DNA of 64,000 nucleotides from Plecoglossus altivelis (lineage: Eukaryota; Chordata; Actinopteri; Osmeriformes; Plecoglossidae), in the NCBI GenBank assembly GCA_036571765.1, contig BROE01000013.1, positions 1,561,247 to 1,625,246 of the forward strand. Reading direction: 5' to 3'. Shown piece by piece: positions 55,736-64,000 of this stretch. The notes beneath the pieces are model-generated. The model did not search any database. It worked only from the letters and a program-made list of their open reading frames with translations, and was not told where the DNA came from. The stretch's first letter is position 1, and each line of letters starts with the position of its first letter. The translations under genes and the position numbers were made by a program.

Positions 55736-57317
55736 ACAGGATAGAAACTATACAAACTGTACGAATACCTTCCGATGTGCATAGAGTATTGTACACTTTT
55801 TTAACATGAGTGTCTGTACTTCTACTGCAGTGAGGGATGAGTGGACTGTACCATCTCGGCTGAACCTAGGGGGGACGACAGCTTCCCCTCCACCCTCAGA
55901 GATGCCCTTCAGGGCCTATTAAAGCCCTCTCTCATAGACATGAGAGTTTACGCTGGTCCAGGACAGGGAATCCATGGTTTTAACTAGGTCCAGGCTGGGC
56001 CAGGACAGGGAATCCATGCTTATAACTAGGTCCAGAGAGATCCTGGTTGGGCCTTGTGAAAAGGCCGACATCAAATCAGCAGGATTTGGGTCGAAGCTTC
56101 GCTACGCGGTGGAGAGAGGAAGGGCTGATGTATGTCTTGAAAAGGGTGATGGTGTTTCGGGGTGGCCAGAATCTATATTTTTTGTTATCGATTTATACGG
56201 TTAGTTAGGGGCTGGATGAAGTAAAATCCTTGAAAATGGCGTGCTTGCCTGTAAATGTGAAAGCTAACTCCATCAGGGTGTGGCACCTGCAGTTAATCAC
56301 TGACCAACTGCGCACCTTGCCCACCGAACATACAGTATGCTAACCACATCTCTCCTTATTATTAGCATGCACGGTGCGCGAAGCTAGCTATTAGCATGAG
56401 GATTCTTCTCAGCATGCTAATGGTATGGATATGTGTTCCGAGTGCCTCTTAGCTGAAAGCTGGTTAACGCTAACAGCTGGCTAGCTGGGGCACCTACACA
56501 TCACAGCTGGCCCGTGGCGTGGCAATCAGTCACCATCGGTCAGGAGAGGAGTTGTTGCTCCGTGCTCGGCTAGTCATGCCTGGTTCCCTCGACGCTGGCA
56601 GAGCATACGGCAAGCTTAGGCCCCTGCCCTGACCCTGGAATATTTACCCATGACTGCCTCTCTGGATGATGCAGAGACCAGCCATTCATCATGGCTCAGG
56701 AACTGGACCAGAGGGAGTAGGGAGGTGAGGGGGGGAGGAGAACAAGAGGGCTTAGATGAGAGGAGTTACTGAGAGTGTGTGTGAGTGTTTCAGAGAGTTG
56801 TGAAAACAAAAGGGGGAAGAGTTGAACAGAGATGGCGTACTGAGAGAGAGAGAGAGAAAGAAGGATTGCTAGAGAGAGCAAGCTGTTCTGTACATCCGTG
56901 CATTGTGGATCCCTGCAGGCCTTAGCCAAGCATGAACGAGACACGCTGCTGTCATCGCTTCGTTTACACAAAAGCCCTCGGACCAGCTACGTCTGCAGTT
57001 CCCTCCTCACAAACCTGTCGTTTCATGATGTTTTTACCGCCCCTCTCAGCCTTCATCCTCTCCTCTTTTTCCCCATCTCTTTGTTCTTTTATTCTTTCTT
57101 GACTCTTCCAGCATCCATCCATCCATCTACCTCTCTCCTCTTCATCTTCTCCTTCTCCCCCTTCACATCTCTGTGCTTACTGTAATGGGATGACAGTGTA
57201 TATTCTCGCTCCGTGTGTGATTAATGGAATGTTCCGGGCCTCTAGGGTCTCCACTGCAAACCAGACGGTCTGAAAGACACTTCACTCAGGAAGGTGCAAT
57301 TACCTCGCTTTTAGACC
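55736..57317. other. Unique region with a 42-bp duplicate and GCTAGC clusters
   Basis: CCAGGACAGGGAATCCATG occurs at about 55958 and 56000 as a tandem pair. 56340-56500 is rich in AGCATGCTAA and GCTAGC motifs. 56700-56870 is purine-rich and 57050-57180 pyrimidine-rich. No exon was recognised. Confidence 0.45.
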
Positions 57318-57572
57318 TCCCGTCTCTCCCTCCCTCTCTCCCTGCCTCCCTCCCTCTCTCTGTCTCTCTCTCTCTCTCGCCCTCTCTCTCTCTCTCTCCC
57401 TCCCTCCCTTTCTCTCTCTCTCGCCCTCTCTCTCTCTCGCGCCCTCTCTCTCTCACCCTCTCTCTCTCGCCCTCTCTCTCTCTCGCGCCCTCTCTCTCTC
57501 TCTCCCCCTTCCTCCCTCTCTCCCATCTCTCTCTCTCTCTCTCTCCCCCTCCCTTCCTCCCTCCCTCCCTGC
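57318..57572. repeat. CT array with CTCTCTCGCC modules
   Basis: CT dinucleotides with regular CGCC and CCCT interruptions. Both strands are open in long artefactual frames. Confidence 0.92.
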
Positions 57573-57754
57573 AAATCTTTCTCTTCCACCCGCTCGGTCG
57601 ATCGTCTCAACGTAGCGAAGCCACAGAACATCTCCTCTCCGTGGCGCCGGTCTGGAGATAGAGATCCGAACAGCCAAGTCATCGATAAGCTGGTTGTTCT
57701 TGAACAGAAATCTGGGCCGAGATGCTGCAGATGGTGTGACCACGACTTGTTTGG

Positions 57755-57784
57755 ACACACACACACACGCACACGCGCGCGCGC
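57755..57784. repeat. Alternating CA/CG tract (Z-DNA type)
   Basis: Thirty bases of strict purine-pyrimidine alternation, passing from ACAC into CGCGCGCGC, the highest-propensity class of Z-forming sequence. Confidence 0.85.
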
Positions 57785-58184
57785 TCTGCGTAATGATTGC
57801 GTGAGGTTTCGTGTCTCCAGCGAAGCAGGCATTGCAGGGACTGAAGTAATGTTCTGGTGAGGGATAGCCTTTAGGATGTGCGAGCGCTTTTGTGAAAGAT
57901 GGCGTTGTTTGTGAAGGAATGGAACCCTGCACTTGCCCCCGGCGCTCCGGAATATTCTCTGTTGGTGGGTGGGATGGTGGATCTGCGTGCTACATATACC
58001 TGCATAATAACCTCAACCAACACACACACACAGACACACACACACACACACACATACCCACATAGCACTCCAAGTACACGCATATACTGGTACATGTATA
58101 CGCAACCACACGTGCATGAATACACACGCCCACAGTCTACAGTACATTAACTCCCAGTGGTACACACATTACTCACGTGATCTC

Positions 58185-58655
58185 AGGGTTACACACATCA
58201 CACACACACACCACAGACACACGCACACCCCACCCCTCCTACACACACTCCACACCCCACAGACACCCGCCCACACACAAACAGATACACGCCACAGACA
58301 CACCCACCCCCTCCCACACACACACAAATGCACTCACACATACACCCGCCCCCACACACACAGAGATACACTCCACAGACACACCCACCCCCTCCCACAC
58401 ACACACACACACACACAGATGCACTCTACACACACTGACACACCACACACAGATACACCCCACACACATTGACACACACCACACACAGATACACACCACA
58501 CACCACACACACACAGATACACACACAGTTACACACACAGATACACACATACACAGACAGATACACACAACACACACAGGTACACACACACCACACACAC
58601 ACAGACACACACCACACACACACAGATACACACACAGACACACACCACACAGACC
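58185..58655. repeat. CA-rich array (ACACACCACACACAGATACAC)
   Basis: CA runs with CAGATACAC, CACCC and CCAC interruptions. A shorter CA tract lies at about 58018-58056. The 118-, 173- and 158-codon frames are artefacts. Confidence 0.93.
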
Positions 58656-59673
58656 TGACTCAACAGCTTCCATAAAGGGGAAGGGAACACTCTCTTGAGT
58701 CTGTTCCCATGGCAATACGGAGGCAAGAATTTACCTGTTTACCTGACATTACCTCTGTACCTCATGTCAAACGTGCTGTGTGACATCTGATCCACAGCTA
58801 CCTCATCCTCACACGGGATGACTGTGCTGCAGCTGCGTACGGATGATTTTCAGACGCAACCCCGATATCTAGCCTCACATCCTCACATCCAAGTTGCCCA
58901 CAAGGTGCATTTGGTAACAGACACACCAGGTTCGGATTGGTTTTGTTTGTTTATCATTTATTTGGCTCCGCCCACACGAAATAGTTCCGCCCACTGAACT
59001 TGGACCGGGCTGTTGCTAAGCGAAGCGTAAATATTCTCTGGAAAGCCAGCGACTGACGGTCGTTAATGAAAGCGGAAGGATACGTGCTTTGTTAAAAGTC
59101 CTAGTGCTGTTACGGCTAAATATCAGCCTCTCAAATATCATACCTCTCAAATGACATGGTTGGAACTATTTGTTGTCGAGTAAAGTGTTAATCTAGCAGA
59201 TGCTGTTACCTAAGGTGATGCACTGGAGGTTTCTCCACCTATTTTAACCTCTTGATCTGCAGTCAGAAGCTGAAACTGACCTATGCTTACTCCTATTTAG
59301 TAGAAAATGACCCTTAAACACCCAAACCACATCCTTTCAACCATAGTTATCAAACTGTAGTTTTCTTTCCAGAGACACCACCCTGTCCTTCTGCTCATCA
59401 CCATGTTGGTACGACGTAGTGCGGCAAACCTTCGAATCTCCTGAGTCGGCAAATCGTACCTTCACGCCGTGTGCGGTGTGCGCCCGGTGTTGCGTTCGCG
59501 GCGATATAGATGCAAATCAGAGCGGTCGGTGGAACCCTCTCCATCTGGGACCAGCGGTTAAAGTGTTCCACTTGTTATTCGCTCACGGATGAGGTCGCTC
59601 TCATAAGGTCGCTTTCAGTTTGGTTTGCAGGTTTACCTTTTTGTGTGAAGTCAGCACCCCTGCAGTCTGGGAG
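58656..59673. other. Unique region with promoter-like motifs, no gene recognised
   Basis: 58936-58992 carries an inverted CCAAT box (ATTGG, 58936-58940) and two inverted GC boxes (CCGCCC at 58968 and 58987). No transcript or open frame downstream could be linked to it. Confidence 0.35.
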
Positions 59674-60382
59674 GGTGTGTGTGTGTGCTTGTTAGTGTGT
59701 CGGTGTGTTGGCGTGCGTGTGTGAGCTTGTTACTGTGTTGGTGTGTGGGTGTGTCTGTGTGTGTGTTGGCGTGTGTGTGCTTGTTACTGTGTCGGTGTGT
59801 GTTGGAGTATCGGTGTGTGTGCTTGTTAGTGTGTCGGTGTGTCTTGGCATGAGTGTGTGCTTGTTAGTGTGTCGGTGTGTCTTGGCATGAGTGTGTGCTT
59901 GTTAGTGTGTCGGTGTGTGTTGGCATGTGTGTGTGCTTGTTGCTGTGTCGGTGTGTGTGTGTGTGCTTGTTAGTGTGTCTGTGTGTGTGTTGGCGTGTGT
60001 GCTTGTTAGTGTGCGTAGGTGTATATGGGCGTGTGTGTGCTTGTTACTGTGTCGGTGTGTGTTGGAGTATTGGTGTGCGAGTGTGTGTGCTTGTTAGTGT
60101 GCGTAGCTGCTTGTTCATGTGTAAGTGTGTATGGCTGTGTGTGTGCTTGTTGCGTGTCTGTGTGTGTTGGCGTGCGTGTGTGCTTGTCAGTGTGTCAGTG
60201 TCTGTTGGCGTGCGTGTGTGCTTATTACTGTGTTGGTGTGTGTTGAGGTTATCGGTGTGTGTGTGTGTGTGTGCTTGTTAGTGTGAATAGCTGTATATGG
60301 GCGTGTGTATGCTTGTTAGTGTGTAGGTGTGTATGGGTGTGTGTGCGTGTTTGTGTGTGCTTGTCTAAGGCTGTGTGTGCGT
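59674..60382. repeat. GT-rich minisatellite (GTGCTTGTTAGTGTGTCGGT), about 0.7 kb
   Basis: Units of roughly 35-60 bp combine GTGTGCTTGTTAGTGTG, TCGGTGTGTGTTGG and CGTGTGTG. Val/Cys plus-strand frames of up to 134 codons are artefacts. Confidence 0.93.
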
Positions 60383-60914
60383 GTAGATCGCTCCTACTCC
60401 TGAGAAGGACTTGGAACAACAAAAACGTAGATCTGAAGAGTTGGAACTTCACCTCGCTCGAGCTCAAATCAGACCCGAGGTAAACGCACAGGCGATCTTT
60501 ACATTAACAAGCTCTCAGCTTAGTCTGACGCGACCGGCGCTCAGTCTGTCAAACGTCGGTGTTGTGCCCACTTGCCGTCTCCTTCGGGATCGAAACGAGT
60601 GGAGGTATAGAGGAAGACGAGTCTGAGAGGCGTCCTGGGCCATTGAGCATTCTAGAGACGCGTCCTCAGCTCGGCGCGCACGCGAAGGGTAACCGCTCAC
60701 AGTTGGAAGGTCAAGAGTTTAGAAAAGGTCAGAGCTTCTTTGAAGTAGGTTGTAAACAAACCGCTGCCTGTTGTAAACAACTGAGATGGGTGATGTCATC
60801 TTGGCGGGAGAAAAGGCTGTCATGTAGAATTGAGGCATCGCTGGTGTGGGTGCCGGATTGTAGATGCCACGAGAGGGGCACCACGGCAAGTCCTCTCGTC
60901 GTCAGTGGTTTGCT

Positions 60915-60945
<31 letters not shown>

Positions 60946-61056
60946 TGAGACGGACGGATGGAAGGACAAGGTGGGTGAGTGTGTCAGACACTCTCACAGA
61001 GAGTTTGCGATTGGGCAGGCCTGCTCTGGTTGTCCTTCCTATGACACATTTCCTTC
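60383..61056. other. Unique region with one GT run
   Basis: Complex and CpG-containing. The GT run is at about 60914-60948. A 129-codon plus-strand frame (60559-60948) ends in that run and has no known domain. Confidence 0.4.
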
Positions 61057-61292
61057 ACACAGGAACAGTCTTCACGCAGGAAACGAGTTCACGCAGGACA
61101 GTCTTTACACAACAGAACAAGGTCTCATCCGCAGGACAGCTATACGCAGGAACACTTCTTACGCAGGACACTGACTTAACACCGAACAGTCTAGCACGCA
61201 GGAACAGACCTCGCAACCAGGAACCTCTTCACGCAGGATACCACTACTCAACGCAGGAAAGTGTCTTTCAGCAGGAACGATCTACTAACACA
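61057..61292. repeat. Degenerate minisatellite (ACGCAGGAACA)
   Basis: ACGCAGGA recurs roughly every 14-25 bp with TCTTC, CTTAC and CAC spacers. Copies differ by many short indels. It may be old or poorly resolved. Confidence 0.75.
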
Positions 61293-62999
61293 AGGAACTG
61301 CAGGCCGCATTTTATTGCAGTGTGCTGGATGTTAAACGTTTTTGGGAGATTCTAAAGGTCAGGAACCCCAACTACGGAGGAATGCTTGCTGTGGAGCCTG
61401 ACAGGAACAGATCACTTTTGCTTAGATCTGATTTCAAGCAATAAGCTTATAACCTATTTTTACCTCGGTACTTGCGAAGATGGTACGAAATAGATGAGCT
61501 AACGTCTATATGTGCTTGTCCGGTGTTCAAATTAGAAGAATTTGGGAAAACAAAGCTCTCTTTTGTTTTATAGTCTTTTTGGTTCAGACTGTAATAAACA
61601 TGAAATTGTTAGGTTTCCCATGATGGAACAACTTGGAACGGATTGGAAGATATACATTTTACAATCAGTCACCTTAAGAACTTACCCAGTCCTCCCCAAC
61701 TGCCCTCCGCTCCATCTCTCTCTCTGCCTTCATTCCTCTTGCTTGTCTCTCCGTACCCCTCTCTCTCTCTACTGTACAGCAGGAAGACCACCAGTCTCAG
61801 AGTTTTTCCTCGCTTGGCTGGTAAACAAGGCTTCAAACTGTCAGCTGTGAATGTGAGTATCAGTCTAAGTATCGACCTGTGTCTTAATGTTGTCCTTTCC
61901 TATCTGAGGGCTAACAGAGAGGAGCTCTGTAATGGGGCCCTGCTGCCGGAGGCAAGCCAGACTGAAGGCTGATGCTGTCTTCAACACTCTAGCACCCAAC
62001 ACCTCTTATCAGCGCTTTTGGGTCCAGATAAGCGGTGCTCTGTCTGACGAGCGAGGGAGGAAGCTGTCGAGGGCGGGGAGGCCAGCGGGGGTGGGGGGAC
62101 GCAGGGGGCCGGGGGGCCGGGGGTGGAAGGATGTAGAGAGAGCGATTGCAACTGCACCTCACCGGCTGTAATGGTTGAATCAGGCTACTTTAGGAATCGA
62201 TGCACGTCAAGGAGAATGGAAGGTTTTAAAACTTTCAATGGTTCTTTTCTTTTATGGGGTGTGGGTGGGTGGTGGGGGGGCAGTAGTAGACTGAGGGGGT
62301 GGGGGTGTCACACTCCTCTCCCTTCCTCTTTCCTCAAATGTCAAATGCGTCCTCAACCTACGTCCTCTCTCCCTCCAGCCAAACTCCCCTCCCCCTCCCA
62401 CATCGTATCCTCTCACCCCTCCATATCTCTACCGCTCTACAGACGTCTGCCCTCCTCTCACCCTGTCCATCTCCCTCTCTGTCCCCTCTCACCCCCTAAC
62501 TGAGGGTAATACACATGTGATGGGTCTCCTTACACGGGCACACCTCTCGGTGCACGTATTTCACTCAGGCATTTAGACGGACATCAGAAGACATTACCTC
62601 TGTGGCACTAAGCAGGGACGGGGGGGGACGGGACGGGACGGGGGGGACGGAAATAAAAGAATTACTTCCTAACTGCTGACAGCAGACCGCTTTGGCGGTA
62701 GAGAGACCAGAGACTTCTCCTTCTCTTTCCCAGGCAGGGCAGCGATGGCTGGAAAGGTCAGCAAGCGGTGTGTTTGCTGTAGTGTGCTGGAGCATGAAGC
62801 ATGTAAGCATTACTCTAGGCTCCTCACAAGCCTCACTACAACATGTTTCATATAAGTGTGTTCAGACCAGGACTGTAAACTAGCTTGAGATGGACGATGA
62901 ATATTTGTATTTGGTCCTCTCTCCTGTCTGGTTCTTTGCCTCGCGTTCCTCCTTCTACATCTTTACTGTCTTTTTTATAAAGTCCTCTCTTTACCTTTC
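61293..62999. other. Mostly unique region with G-rich patches
   Basis: G-rich, quadruplex-prone patches lie at about 62080-62125, 62260-62310 and 62614-62650 (GGGAC repeats). 62380-62500 is C/T-rich. A possible but weak exon is noted under findings at 61780-61852. No gene was established. Confidence 0.4.
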
Positions 63000-63640
63000 T
63001 CTCTCTCTGTCTCTTTGTGTTTCTCTCTCTCTCTTCTATTCTTCTCCTCTCCCTCTCCTCTCTCACCACTTCTCTCTCACTCTCTCTCTCTATCCGCCTC
63101 TCTCTTCTCTCTCTCTCCCTCTCCTCTCTCTGTCTCTCCTCTCTCTCCTCTCTCTCGTCTCTCCCCTCACCTCTCTTGGTTCTCTCTCTCTTTACCTCTC
63201 TCTCGAGAACTCTTCTCTCTCTCTCTATTTACCTCTCTCTCTTTCTCTCTCCTCTCTATAAAATCTATCTGTCATTCTCTTTCTCTCTCTCTACCACTCT
63301 CTCTCTACCTCTCTCTTCTTCTCTCTCTCTCTACTCTCTGTCTCTCCCTCTCTTCTCTTTCCCTCTTTCTCTCGCTGTCCCTCTCTAACCCTCTCTCTCT
63401 ACTCTCTCTTTTTGATCGCTCATCTCCGTTCCCTATCTCTCCTCTCCTTCCCTCCTTTATCTTCACTATCGCTGGCCCTCTTCCCTCTCTTACGGTCTCC
63501 ACTCACTTTTTATTTTACCTTCTCACCCCTCTCCTCCCCTCCCTACTCATCTCTTCTCCCCCTCTCTCTCCCTACTCTCTCCCCCTCTTCTCCCTATCTC
63601 ACTCTTCTCCCCTTCTCCTCCCCATGCTCGTACCGCCCTC
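63000..63640. repeat. CT-rich polypyrimidine array, about 640 bp
   Basis: CTCTCTCT with TTTACC, TTCT and CCCT variants. The 213-codon frame is a Ser/Leu artefact. Confidence 0.93.
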
Positions 63641-63867
63641 TCTCTCCTGCAGATGAGGAGAAGTGCGGGGTCTCTCCGGGTTATACGGGAGCTGGATAAA
63701 CGTGGCCTTAATGACTTGCCAGCGGGGGGCTGTTCTGCAGAACAAGTTGGCTCTCTCACTCCACCCTGATCAAATGAGCTTCTAATTTGATTTTCCCTCT
63801 TGACCTCTATTCCTCCCAGAAAACAACCATGCCCCCTAGGGAGGGCTGCTCAGCGCCCCGTCGAGAC
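63641..63867. other. Unique island before the final array
   Basis: Complex sequence with CTTAATGACTTG and CTTCTAATTTGATT motifs. No exon was recognised. Confidence 0.4.
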
Positions 63868-64000
63868 GCACGGAGGAACGGGATGACGAGGGAGAAAGGA
63901 GAGGATGACGAGGGTGGGAGGGATGACGACAGAGAAATGGAGGGAGGATGACGAGGGAGGGAGGAACGGGTTGACGATCGAGAAAGGGAGGGAGATGATG
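63868..64000. repeat. Purine minisatellite (AGGATGACGAGGGAG), runs off the window
   Basis: GATGACGAGGGAG and GATGACGACAGAG units of about 25-33 bp, continuing past the end of the window. Confidence 0.85.

Overview
The window is vertebrate nuclear DNA, most probably from a ray-finned (teleost) fish. The evidence is a spliced gene with short introns, fragments of repeat families I recognise from teleost genomes (a fold-back hAT-type element, L2-like LINE 3' tails, and a SINE-like element with an ACTTC tail), and an extreme load of microsatellites and minisatellites. I cannot name the species. Tandem-repeat density this high is known from some teleosts such as gadids, but that is only suggestive.

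One gene is well supported: pycard (ASC), the inflammasome adaptor, on the minus strand at about 29.77-30.79 kb. It has a pyrin-domain exon, an 18-nt linker microexon and a CARD exon, all joined in phase 1, giving a 180-residue protein. Intron 1 carries an exact interferon-stimulated response element core. The gene lies in the only long, relatively AT-rich and repeat-poor stretch of the window (about 28.9-32.4 kb).

Layout. 0-17 kb is tandem arrays (GA/CT tracts, CA tracts, 16-, 20/27- and 12-bp minisatellites) and one recent ~0.8-kb tandem duplication (1.77-3.2 kb), with short unique islands. 17-27.2 kb is mostly scrambled low-complexity sequence that looks like poorly corrected long-read consensus, with clean 21-bp and 28-bp arrays inside it. 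27.27-28.92 kb holds a 42-bp minisatellite, a nested 86-bp palindrome and a 46-bp minisatellite. 29-32.4 kb is the pycard island. 32.4-48 kb alternates a split 21-bp minisatellite, a 20-bp array, a 10-bp array of about 85 copies, CAGG/CAGA tetranucleotides, and 20- and 24-bp arrays, with unique islands between. 48-64 kb has a CCTG array, a degraded GA minisatellite, a 31-bp array, SINE-, MITE- and LINE-type fragments, a perfect 24-bp hairpin, a long GT minisatellite and terminal CT/GA arrays.

Almost all long open reading frames here are by-products of stop-free tandem repeats, often open in several frames and on both strands at once. I do not treat them as genes. I found no tRNA, rRNA, CRISPR array or prokaryotic operon. 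Copy numbers and coordinates were counted by eye and may be off by a few bases at array edges.
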